From assembly GCF_965638725.1 (NCBI RefSeq), contig NC_134957.1:23274101-23338100 (forward strand): a stretch of DNA of 64,000 bases. The letters run 5' to 3'. A model generated the notes under the pieces. The model was not told the origin of the DNA, made no database searches, and saw nothing but the letters and a program-made list of their open reading frames with translations. Shown in pieces: positions 36,220 to 45,834 of the stretch. This DNA comes from Aptenodytes patagonicus (lineage: Eukaryota > Chordata > Aves > Sphenisciformes > Spheniscidae). Numbering within the stretch: the first letter of the stretch is position 1; the number at the start of each line of letters is the position of its first letter. The position numbers and the translations under genes are program-made.

Positions 36220-36556
36220 CACCCCCACCCAACACCCACCCGCCCCCCGCCCACCCCCCCCAGCTCCCACTCACCCCCGCCCACCCCCCCCCAGCACCCA
36301 CCCGCCCCCCGCCCACCCCCACCCGCCCCCCAGCTCCCACTCACCCCCGCCCACCCCCCCCCAGCACCCACCCGCCCCCCGCCCACCCCCACCCGCCCCC
36401 CAGCTCCCACTCACCCCGCCCACCCCCCCCCCAGCTCCCACTCACCCCCGCCCACCCCCCCCCAGCACCCACCCGCCCCCCGCCCACCCCCCCCCCAGCT
36501 CCCACTCACCCCCGCCCACCCCCCCCCCAGCACCCACCCGCCCCCCGCCCGCCCCC
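36220..36556 (+). repeat. C-rich minisatellite upstream of AMER1 (G4-prone on minus strand)
   Basis: About 340 bases composed almost only of C with short A/T/G interruptions. Two half-units alternate, one starting CAGCTCCCACTCACC and one starting CAGCACCCACCCGCC, each followed by C runs of 5 to 11, giving a higher-order unit of about 70 bases repeated some four times with small length changes. The minus strand reads runs such as GGGGGTGGGCGGGGG, ideal for G-quadruplexes. Long proline/histidine frames here are artefacts of the repeat. Confidence 0.9.
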
Positions 36557-36805
36557 AGCTGAGCGGCCAGGCAGCGAAGGCACCTCCCCGTTCCGGGGAG
36601 CCCAGACCCCAGAAGCCCCACCGGTCCCCACGGCCGCACACGGGCCCCACGCGGGTGTGAGAGCAGGGACTCCCCGAGCGGAGGAGACGCCCTCGGCCCC
36701 TCCAGCGTGTGGAAATTCACACCCTTTGGTTGACCATCGCTACGTCCTCGATGGTTGCTGGACGGGGAGGGAACCCCGGGAGCAGGACGAGCGGTGCCCC
36801 GCCGG

Positions 36806-37335
36806 GTCACAGAAGCACAGCCCGGTTGAGGCGGGAAGGGACCTCCGGCGCTCGCCTGGTCCAACCCCTGCTCGAGCAGGGCCACCCAGAGCCAGTTGCC
36901 CAGGACCGCGTCCAGGCAGCTTTTGAGTATCTCCGAGGATGGAGACACCGCCACCTCCCTGGACAACCCGTGCTTCGTCACCCTCATAGTCAAAAAGTGT
37001 TTCCTGATGTTCAGAGGGAAACTCCTGTGGCTGAGTCTGTGCCCGTTGCCTCTGGTCCTGGCGCCGGGCACCACCGGGAGGAGCTTGGCTCCATCCTCTC
37101 CCCCCGTCGGGTATTTATATACGCTGATGAGATCTCCCTGAGCCTTCTCTTCTCCGGGCTGCATCATCCCAGCTCCCTCAGCCTTTCCTCCTGGAGAGAT
37201 GCTCCAGACCCTTCATCACCTTCATGGACTGTCTCCAGCATGCCCATGGCTCCCTCCTACGGAGGAACCCAGAACTGGACCCAGCACTTCTCCTTGTTGA
37301 ACTTCAAGAGGGGCGTCAAGCCTGGGCTTCAGGGC
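36806..37335 (-). mobile_element. CR1 LINE, 3' part, reverse orientation
   Basis: On the plus strand this reads as the complement of a CR1 3' end. It starts at a TCACAGAAGCACAG stretch (normally ATCATAGAAT-like), then GGAAGGGACCT, TGGTCCAACCCC, the CACCACC/TGGACAACC block, CCTGAGCCTTCTCTTCTCC, the CAGCTCCCTCAGCC block and CCCAGAACTGGACCCAGCAC. CR1 is the main LINE of birds and reptiles, usually truncated at its 5' end as here. It is CpG-rich for a CR1 copy. The end near 37335 is approximate; a TTGTTGAACTTCAAGAGG segment may be its last part. It carries no intact frame. Confidence 0.85.
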
Positions 37336-39354
37336 CAGGTGTTAACGTGGGGTCCTGCACGTCCTGCCTTTGCCGCGCTGTTTGGCAGCACCTGAGGACA
37401 AACAGAGGCCAATATATCACAGCGCGTTGGGTTTTTAACGATCTGCCACGCGGATTAGAAACGTGGGTGCCAGGGCAAGAGCTGGGCTGGCTGGTGGCTC
37501 CTCGGCCACGTCCCGGGTCGGGTCCACACTCTGACGGGCGAGCCGAGCCGGCGATTTTCAGGGGCTTAACCAGGAGCCGAGCATTGCTCCTGGCCGCTCA
37601 CAGCAGGCAGAGCCTCCCATGAACACTTGTAGGTAAAACATCCCCCCGATGCAAACAGAGCCCCCCCCCGAGCCAGAAATTCAAGGAAACACCTTAAAAA
37701 CAAGGGGAAACAAAGGAGGAGCAGCTGGCTGGAGCCACTTGTTTAGGGTCATTCCTCCCAAAATGAGATTTTTTCGTCCCTTCCGGGGCAGGGTGCTCCC
37801 AGCCCCATCGCCACCACCCCGAGCCAGGGGGCTTCCAGGTCAGAGGAATTATTTTGGGCAGATGGCGGCACAAACCAGAGCAGGAGCCAACCTCAGGCCC
37901 TTTGGAGGACGGCCTTGTGCTGCTCCGGCGGACTAGATCCAGTCTGCATTTGTCATTGCTTTATAAAGCCCCCATAAAACTAAACTTCCCAGCACGCTGG
38001 AGCGTTTCAGGTTGAAATCATCAAGTTTCTAGCAGTGGTTTAGCGCCCCAGCAGAAGACAGCTGCCGTGGAGGTCGAGGGCATCCACCCTCCTGCTGCCC
38101 TGAATCCTCGTGCCTTTAATCCACCTCCCCCCGGGGAAGAGGCTGCTTCGGGTGGGCTAGAGAAGAGCGAGACCCGTTAGATCCACCGGCCCCCTTTCCC
38201 AGCTACCGCGCCATCGTTCCCCGCGGAGTAATTCCCGACGCTTTGTCCAGGCTAATTCGAAGCCCCAGTGCTCCCCTCAGGAGATGCCCCACAGCCTAAT
38301 TAATAGATGCTGGTTAATAAATTCCACAACATTTGAAACAAGCCTATAAATAATGCAAAAACGCCCCTGTGCTTTGCAGAGAGCAATCCTCGAAGCTTCC
38401 GAAGGCCACGTGCCTCTGCCCCAACAGCGCTTGCGTTTGAGATGCAATTAGGGTAGGGTGGACTAAACCCTAGGGGACGTATTGTGCTGCATCCCAAAAG
38501 CGGTCCAGAGCGTCACCGGCAGGTGAGTGTTCCAAAGGATGCCGGCTGGGCTGTCGGGCTCTTCCAATTAAAGGGTATTTCACCAAACGGGTCATGATAG
38601 TTTAATAAGAATGGTAGCAACGTTTTTAATTTTAAAAAAAAACAAAACCCCTGCCCAATCACAAAAGATTCCTCGGCCATAACACGAACCACAGTAAGAT
38701 GATGTTTAAAGACAGAGCTGGGGCAGGGAGACAGGAGACGAGAGTCGGGGAGTCTGGGGACTCTGGCCTCTGGATATTTATCCCAGCCCCTGCCTGTGCT
38801 GCCACCTGGGAGCGCTGGGCTTTGCACCGACGTGTCCTCGGGGTCAGGAGCGCCCCAGGCACGGTGACGCAGCGGTGATGGGCTGGGCACGCACGGCCAG
38901 GTCCAGCCTCCCCTCTGCCCTCGCCGGGCTGCCGAAGGGAGGAGGCTCTTCGAAACCTCTCTGGGAAAGGGGGTTTAGAGGCAGCTGAGGCCGTGCTGCG
39001 GAGGAAACCCACAGGCACAAAGCCCGGTCGTGCCTCCCTCCTTCCCGCTCTTCCCCAGGACGGGAGGAGGCAAAAGCAGCCTTTGCTCCTCTCCCTCTGC
39101 CCTCCACGCCTTTTCCCAGCCCCTTCTCCAACCAGTATCAATTAAAAGGTGTAAAATCCTTCAGTAAAGAGGGTTTAGAGCCAAACGCAGCTAGATCTGA
39201 TCCTGCTCTACCATCACCCTCATGCGGAGCTGGAGCTGAGGTCTCCTCTGTTTTTTCCCCCCTTCCCTTGCCATCTTTTCGCACGGGCACCGCTTTTTGG
39301 AGACACCTCATAAGCAAAAATTACTTTGCGACCACAAATTCACGGCGGTTTCAC
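37336..39354. other. Spacer between CR1 copy and ASB12 3' end
   Basis: No gene, RNA or repeat recognised. GC-rich at both ends with an AT-rich patch at 38290-38350 and an A run near 38634-38646. Confidence 0.5.
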
Positions 39355-39377
39355 ACTGGGCAGACGTCAGAGCGGCT

Positions 39378-39383
39378 TTTAAT
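39378..39383 (-). terminator. ASB12: Possible ASB12 polyadenylation signal (ATTAAA)
   Basis: The common variant signal ATTAAA lies about 55 bases past the ASB12 stop, with GT-containing words (CAGTGTGAA, GAATTTGTGG) 20-45 bases further on. No AATAAA is seen nearby on this strand, so this is the best local candidate, but it is only a motif match. Confidence 0.35.
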
Positions 39384-39435
39384 TCGGGTGCTCGACACGT
39401 GTACGGGGCAGGTATCTCTCATGGTGGGCTGCGCG

Positions 39436-39569
39436 TCACGGCTGGTGTCGGAGGTAGTTCGTCAGGACCGTCGGGATATCCAGCTCGCCGAAGCCGTGCA
39501 GGCTGCCAGCCTCCTTCAGGAGGCGTCTCATCGCCAGCCTGGACTGAGACATCAAGGACTTGGGATGAG
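39436..39569 (-). CDS. ASB12: ASB12 final coding exon (SOCS box)
   Basis: This 134-base exon opens after the acceptor TTTACGCAG (AG at 39570-39571) and ends at TGA. Joined to the previous exon (codon split G/CT) it reads AHPKSLMSQSRLAMRR, then LLKEAGSLHGFGELDIPTVL and TNYLRHQP. This is a SOCS box. The BC-box part (SLMSQSRLAMRRLL) should bind Elongin B/C, and the ELDIPTVLTNYL part is the Cullin-5 box. Human ASB12 ends in an equivalent segment (LDIPPMLISYL). The exon is short and easily missed: its reading frame lies in an unremarkable part of the sequence. Confidence 0.9.
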
Positions 39570-39571
39570 CT

Positions 39572-40579
39572 GCGTAAAGAGGGGGAAAAAAATGAGATGG
39601 TCACCTTCAAGACACACGACCCCGCTCCCCTCCAACCCGGGCATTCTCCTAAGCAAAGGGACATCGAAGGACCAAAACTAAACATCTTTGCTAGGGCTGG
39701 TTATGCCGCGTATTCAGCCACAAGCTTTGCAGCGTGTGTTTCACGGGAGCTGGGCATACAGAGATGAAATCTTCCACCATCATACGGCAATAAGTGCAGT
39801 TTTCCTGGACATAGGCAGCACAGGAGAGCCAAAGCTGAGCAGCAGAAAGGAGGGGAATGGCGAAAAGCGGCCTTTAACCCAACAGATTTATATTAAGTGG
39901 AAAAACCAGGCGGCGGAAATCCCTGCGTGCTCCGGACCAGCACCGACCGCAGCGAGGACCCTCGTTGAAAGCAGCTTCTTTAACAAGTGTCTGGAAATAT
40001 TCATGAAAAGCAGATGCTGCGGTGAGTCCAAGAGGGAAGGTAACCACGTAAATGTACGTGGTGGCTGCACCGAGTCACACCCCAGACCCAAAACAAAGCA
40101 GCCTGCCTCCAGCCACAGCCAGCAGTGGAAATTGGGGATATTTGGTGGATATTTATTAGAAACAAGCCCTCCCGTGACACTCTCCCCCAAATCCCAGCAA
40201 TTTGTTTTAGGAGTTTCCTGCGGTGGCATGTGTATCCAAGCCATCAGATCTAATCACCGGTGGTGGACCTATTCTCCATAACCTTGTGATGTCCTTCTCT
40301 TGCTGCGTTCAGTATTGGAGACTTGGGTTTTTTCGCCTGAACACAGCAACCATTGGGGGAGAGGGAGGAACAAGAGTTCAGAGTAAAATAGCGGTAACAC
40401 TCCAGAATTTAAGACTAGAGACCCATGCACTCAAGTGATGCTGCAAAGGGAGTCGAAGCTCGTAGGAAAGCCTGGGTAAGGCTACTGGAAGCAGAGGGAA
40501 GGGGAAGGGGAATCTGAAGCAACTTGCAAGCTCAAGATTAGTGCTTGTTTCCAGCCCTGGGGCCACGCACGCAGATCAC
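39572..40579 (-). other. ASB12: ASB12 intron
   Basis: About 1.0 kb, from the GTGATC donor at 40579 to the acceptor at 39570. Frames read across the donor (GDLRAWPQG and onward) are read-through into the intron. Confidence 0.85.
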
Positions 40580-41369
40580 CTCTCGCCTGCAGCAGCAGCT
40601 CCAGGCCCTCGCTGCGGGGTGCCGTCTCATCCACTGTGATTTTGGGCAAGTACACGTTGGCTCCAAAGTCAATGAGCAGCTCGATGAACTTGCTCCTGCA
40701 GCCGTGCCTCAGGCAGGTTTCCAGCAGAGTCTTGGGCTCCTTGATCTGGGCAATCACCCTCTCCTCAGTGCAGTTATAGTCGGGATCGGCGCCGTAAAGC
40801 AGCAGCATCTTAAAGCACTCCAGATGCCCGTACACAGCGGCAAGGTAGAGGGGACCGGAACAAGCCACCGAGTTAGCAGCCCACTCGGGCAGCCTCGCTT
40901 GAACGTTGGTTTCCGCACCGTGGTCCAGGAGCTGCTGCAGGATGTCCACGTTCCCATCCCTCGCGGCGATGAGCAGCGGTGAGCAGTTGTTGTAGATGCT
41001 GCCGACGGGGCTGGCCCCCGCGTCCAGGAGGACCTTCACGCATTCCTGGTGGCCGTTGCTGACCGCCATGAAGAGCGGGGTTTGAGCCTTCACGTCCAGG
41101 CTGTCCACCTCCGCCCCGTGGGCCAAGAGGACCTTCACGCTCCTGACCCGGCCCCACGTGGCCGCCAGGCGCAGTGGGGTGCTGGGTACGCCCCAGCCGC
41201 TCCTGCGGTTGATGAACCTCTTGTACCTGTCTTGGGACAAGAGGTTGTCTAGGGTTTGGTAGTTGTCCTCGGATACTGCTCGGTTCAGCTCCTCGCTTTC
41301 TCCGTTGTCATCTTCATCTTCTCTGGGCTGGAGCATGGAGAACATTTTAGTGATATCCATTAGGCTCAT
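40580..41369 (-). CDS. ASB12: ASB12 main coding exon (ankyrin repeats)
   Basis: ASB proteins pick substrates for Elongin B/C-Cullin-5 ubiquitin ligases. This exon encodes residues 1-263 of a 307-residue protein (human 309). It starts MSLMDITKMFSMLQP, matching human MNLMDITKIFSLLQP. Ankyrin repeats follow at about 64-92 (TPLRLAATWGRVRSVKVLLA), 97-122 (TPLFMAVSNGHQECVKVLLD), 130-158 (SPLLIAARDGNVDILQQLLD), 172-200 (GPLYLAAVYGHLECFKMLLL) and 213-241 (KTLLETCLRHG, then IDFGANVYLP). The exon ends GCG AGA G at a GTGATC donor, keeping phase with the SOCS-box exon. The start codon lies at the end of an A10 run. The gene stands alone, between AMER1 and MTMR8 on the same strand as in human. Substrates are unknown to me. 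Confidence 0.95.
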
Positions 41370-41423
41370 TTTTTTTTTGGTCTTCCATGTACCGCTTTCA
41401 TCGTAAATGGTAAAGCCAAAGAT
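41370..41423 (-). other. ASB12: ASB12 upstream part of exon, in frame with CDS
   Basis: Upstream of the ATG the frame stays open for 18 codons (IFGFTIYDESGTWKTKKK) back to an acceptor-like TTGTTGTCCCGTAG with AG at 41424-41425. It is either 5' UTR or, if spliced to a coding exon further upstream, an N-terminal extension. Nine A residues precede the ATG. Confidence 0.4.
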
Positions 41424-42859
41424 CTACGGGACAACAAAAACACCACCACAGGGTTAGGACCAGACCCCTGACACCAACGCCATCTTTTTATTATTTTTTT
41501 TTTATACACAACTTAAGGAAGATTCTCAAAAAAAAAAGGACAAGTAACATTGGATTATGATGCTCCTGACATGCTTATCGCCCTGCCACCGTGGGTGAGG
41601 AAATGCACGCTGGTTAAGGGCTAAGGCAAAGACGGAGCTTGTTGCTGTAGCACGTACATGGGCCACCTCCCCTTAAAATGTTGTGTCAAGAAGGCGCTGA
41701 AACAATTGAATCTGGTGTTGGAGTTCAAACGCTGCGTGGGGGAGCTCACAGGCTTTTCCTTTATTTTTTTTAAATTATTTAATGCTGTACTGCTAGCCCC
41801 TGAGGTGGTAAAGGGTATGAGATTACTCATGGGATACTCACACCTTGAGCTCAGGAAGGCTCTGGGTGGCCACAGGCTCTTGCAAGGACTCTGCACCCCA
41901 CTGGTGGATGAAGCCACCCATTTTCCCAAAACCCTCAGAATTCACCCCATCCAGCTGTTCTCTGTGGGAGCTGCTGAGTGAAGAGCACGTTGGAAAACAG
42001 CAGGAATCAACTCTGCTTCGTATTGGCCAAGGCTTCTGTTGGAAGCCTCAGCAGCACCTGCACTTCCAAGTATTTTGGGACCCACAGAAAGCTCGGAGGA
42101 GTTTTAATTTAGGAGCCGGCAGCATTGCGAGGTTTTTACTCTCTGCCACTTTTTAAAGGGATTGGATTTCAAAATAGAAGATGAAGGGAATGTGAAGGTG
42201 GCTGGTTTGATTAAGGACTTTCAGCATCGCCCTTCCCGAAACGACGTCAGCGTTTGAGTTCAGCAAACCCTCTCCTCTCTCCTGCCTTCTCGAGCCCGAG
42301 GAGCGCGGCTGCAAGAAGGACCTGGGATTTTTATAGCAGGGGGTACGGGGTGGCGGGAGGTAGGTGAGGGGATGCTGAGCTGATCACACCGGAGCCGGGA
42401 CTGAACCCCAACACGTTTGCCAGGCGCTTGGTGCAGGATCTGGCCTCGCCGTGACCGAGCAGCAGGAGGGGAGAGGAATGCGGTGCCCCGGCCGGCACCT
42501 GAGCAGCTGGGAAACGCCGCCCACCGGGAAGGGCAGAGGAATTTCTCGCCACGTCGCAGCCCCGTAGCATCTCGGATTTCCTCGGGGAGAGGCGGCAGTG
42601 GCAGAGCTCGGTCTCCCCAAGCAGCTCCTCTGATCCTTCCTTGGAGGAGGCAAGGAGCCGCACCAAGCAATTAGCCTCTTTCTGCAAACGAGCCCGACAG
42701 AAACGAGGCGGTCACGGGAGGCTCGTCCCACATCCGCCTGCGGTGGCGAGAGGTGCAAGCTCGGAGGGGTCCCCCGCGCAAGGCCAACTGTGCAGCTTCG
42801 CATCTTGGTTAAGTAGAGCAAGTTTGATGGCAGCGAGCGACGGCAAAGCTCTGCTGCGC

Positions 42860-42895
42860 TTCCACCTGTTACGCTAACCCCGACAATTTATATAG
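42860..42895 (-). promoter_or_regulatory. TATA-like box with E-box, possible ASB12 promoter
   Basis: On the minus strand CTATATAAATTG (TATATAAA at 42887-42894) is followed about 20 bases on by a CAGGTG E-box (42863-42868). Position and orientation would suit an ASB12 transcript starting near 42860. Motif match only. Confidence 0.2.
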
Positions 42896-43582
42896 AAATA
42901 TGTGAAATTGTAACATTACTGTTATTCATTAGACAGGCTGATAACGAGCTCTGGAAGCCCCCCAGCTACGTGGCTAATGGGGTGGGGGGTTTATTGCAGA
43001 TTTGATTCAAACAGAAGGCCCAGTTATATTCCCATGGGAAATAATCTGGAAACGTAAAAAAACCAGCTGTAACATTTCCTGAACACACAAATAAGCATCT
43101 CCAAAGGGACGCTACTTTGACAGCGTTAGGACTCACGTGGGGAGCTCACAGATGTTCCTCAACCAGAAGAGCCCAAACGAGAGTTGTCACCTCTTAAGCT
43201 GAAGGAAGCTGTCCATGCATCTGCAGACCCCCCAAAAAAGAGGTTATGGCTGGAGCTAAAGGTGACAGAGAATACACTCATGCTTTTACAACCGGTTACC
43301 AAGTTACCTTCAATTGCCCGACGCTGCCTAGGTGTCATTATGCTGCTGTCTTACCTTTGGGAGGTAGGTGATGCTCACAGCCAGGGCGGGCGAGGCAGCG
43401 GCGGTCCCATGGCGAGTTCTCCCTTGGTTTAAACAAAAAAAAAAAAAAAAAAAAAAAAAAAAGAAAAAGAGAGGATCGTGCTGCGTCGGGGATGGACGTC
43501 CGCTCTGCGCGACCGGAACGACGCAGGCTGTCAAGCTCACAGCTGAAATGCCACCGCGGGGAGAAGGGCCAGGGCGCTGGGG

Positions 43583-43690
43583 CTAATTTTAGCCCCTCAG
43601 GGGTTTTATCTTACCACTTCCATTCTTGGAAAGTTCCCCCTGGGTAAATATAGAGAGGGGCAGCGAGGCCAGGGGAGGCTGGGACAGGTG
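43583..43690. promoter_or_regulatory. Cluster of muscle-type factor motifs (MEF2, CArG-like, E-box)
   Basis: A perfect MEF2 consensus CTAATTTTAG at 43583-43592, a near-CArG word CCATTCTTGG at 43620-43629 (one C in the A/T core), a second MEF2-like word TAAATATAG at 43645-43653, and a CAGGTG E-box near 43685 fall within about 110 bases, 2.2 kb upstream of the ASB12 start. Several ASB genes are expressed in striated muscle, so an ASB12 muscle control element is plausible, but not shown. Confidence 0.25.
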
Positions 43691-45289
43691 CTGGAGGCTG
43701 CTTGACCCATCCGAGCAGACACAAAGCGTTTGCTTCACCGTTTCCCTTGCAGAAATTGCGGGGTACCAGGCGGTTTGAGCCCCCTGCCAGGGCAGCGCGT
43801 TCCCTGCTGCAGCTCTGGCCTCTACATTATCTTAGTTGCTGCCAATCACCCAAATGGATTCCCTCTTAACCCCTCTCCCAACCGCCTTTTCCACTTTCAG
43901 AGCAATACAAATGACCATTCGGCAACATCCAGAATTGTTTATTAAAGACAAGAAGGACAAAAGGCACCGAAGACGGTCCAGATTTCTCGCCCGAGCTGCT
44001 CCTTAGGCTTCCCTCCCAGCTAAACCTGCCAGAACAAACCACTTCTTTGGCTTCATAAAATTAAGCAGCACATAGCAAGGCAGAAAACTTTACAGGGGCA
44101 AACAAAACAAGCGGGAAGCAGTGTTTGGGCTGTCTTATCAAAAGCTGTCAGCTGGTAAGTGTAATCGTATTTTATCCAGGTCCCTTTAAACCTCTTCCAA
44201 ACTTTGCGGCGGTGGAGCAGGAACGGTCTGACAGTTTGAGGCAGCGTTATCAGCAGTACTAGATAACGAGCGGGGAACCAAATTGCCCAGCAGAAAAATC
44301 TCCACTGCTGCAAGAAGTAAAATCAGGGGGCTCTGCAGAACATTTATGATGTCCCCGCCATCACCACGCACTCACAGTTTGTAGTCACACTGTGACAAGC
44401 ATGGAGAGCAGGAAAACGTTCGGTATTGACAGGTTTTAGACTTCTGGCTTCCTCGGAGTTTCACTCTCTCCAAATTCACTCAAAAATAGATTGTTACTTC
44501 AAAAGGTCAATTTCTCAAAGTCAACACTATGAATGGAATTATCGAGTAGGAGAAATGCGGATAAACATCAGAGCCAAAGTGGGGAGTTCAGGGTTTATTA
44601 AGTGTCAAGAAGCTGCAACCACAACGGGGATGCTGCAGTCAGAAAAGCCAAGCCTGGCTGGAAACCCCTTCAACAAAATACAGAAATAAAAGCAGCAATT
44701 GAAAAGACAGTGCATTATAATGTGAAAAAAAAAAGGGGTTACAGACAACAAAATGAATACACGTTAGAAAATACGAAATGTAGGAAACTGTAAGGGAGCT
44801 TAGAGATGAAAGAAAATTCCTTGAATGGAAAATTTAATGATAAACTGCATATTCTTCTGTTGTTGCTGCTGCTGTTTAGTTGTTAACCAAGAAAAGAAAT
44901 CTTAGAAACAAGACCAGCTCTTTGGTAAGGAACAGAGATTAAACTGCATACTAATGAAGCAAAAAGTATGAAGCACTCGCTGATAAATCCACTCTCAGCT
45001 GGAAGAACGCAAACTGAAATACTCATTGTGCTCCCTTAGCAGCCAAAGAAACGTGTTAAATAGCATCCTGCGCGAATATTTCATCAGCGCATTCAGATAA
45101 ACCCCAACTGGGAGCCCAAGGAGAGGCGACTGGTAAGTCTGACCCCTTTCGGACAAGCTTCCCCATGCTTCAAACACCGGGGAAGGCTGAGGAGCCGGGA
45201 GAAGCCTTCACCTCCTGCCTGAGCCCCAAGCGCGAGCGGGCTGCCCCCGAGCCGCTGGCTGACCTGACACGTGCTCTAGGCAAAGCTCT

Positions 45290-45550
45290 CCATTTATCAG
45301 CTCTCCATTAATTGGGGAAGAATTAAAAGGGCAGAAGTGTATTTAATGCCAGTCAAGAAAGTTTTTTGGGAAGGTAAATCCGGTCCAACAAAGTTGCTTC
45401 CATTAAAGAGATTATAGTTATTAATGCAGCTGAAAAGAGGTAATGAGCTTTCTGATTTAACACCGCTAAGCATTCCGATTTAAAAGTTCAGCGCTAAACA
45501 GTACCAAATAAAGCACTTTGCAGGGATTAAGGATTTACTAACAGTCCTCA
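45290..45550. promoter_or_regulatory. AT-rich islet with homeodomain-type motifs
   Basis: AT-rich block with CCATTAATTGG at about 45305-45315, GTTATTAATGCAG near 45416, GTAATGAG near 45440 and further TAAT-type words. It resembles a conserved non-coding element. No frame crosses it. Conservation is not testable here. Confidence 0.25.
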
Positions 45551-45690
45551 AGTTCGGAAACGCAGTTATCGCATGGGGCTACTTTGACTCCTGCCTTTGA
45601 ACTGTAAGTCACTACCAAACCTGCAGCAAAGCCTTTGACCCTGGGAGTTTCCCTCCGTGCCGATTAAAACGTCTGCTTGCAGCTTTCCGG

Positions 45691-45834
45691 CACTTACACC
45701 TGCCCATTCTGCTGGCCACCTTCTCACACTTACACCTGCCCATTCTGCTGGCCACCTTCTCACACTTACACCTGCCCATTCTGCTGGCCACCTTCTCACA
45801 CTTACACCTGCCCATTCTGCTGGCCACCTTCTCA
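45691..45834 (+). repeat. Perfect 36-bp minisatellite, four copies
   Basis: Four head-to-tail units of exactly 36 bases at 45691-45726, 45727-45762, 45763-45798 and 45799-45834 show no differences, beginning CACTTACACC and ending CACCTTCTCA. Because 36 is a multiple of three, several frames on both strands stay open through it, giving repetitive peptides; no other sign of coding is present. Confidence 0.95.

Noticed and set aside
35950-36926. Long proline- and histidine-rich frames
   Set aside because: They are translations of the C-rich minisatellite and the CpG island; all frames are open because stop codons cannot occur in such DNA.
39268-39767. Plus-strand frames of 137 and 156 codons
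   Set aside because: They lie antisense to the ASB12 SOCS-box exon, which has matching splice phase and family homology.
40482-40579. C-terminal extension of the main ASB12 frame
   Set aside because: It is intronic read-through past a good GTGATC donor; the real C-terminus is the SOCS-box exon at 39436-39569.
45691-45834. CRISPR-like array
   Set aside because: Units are directly adjacent without spacers, and this is a vertebrate genome.
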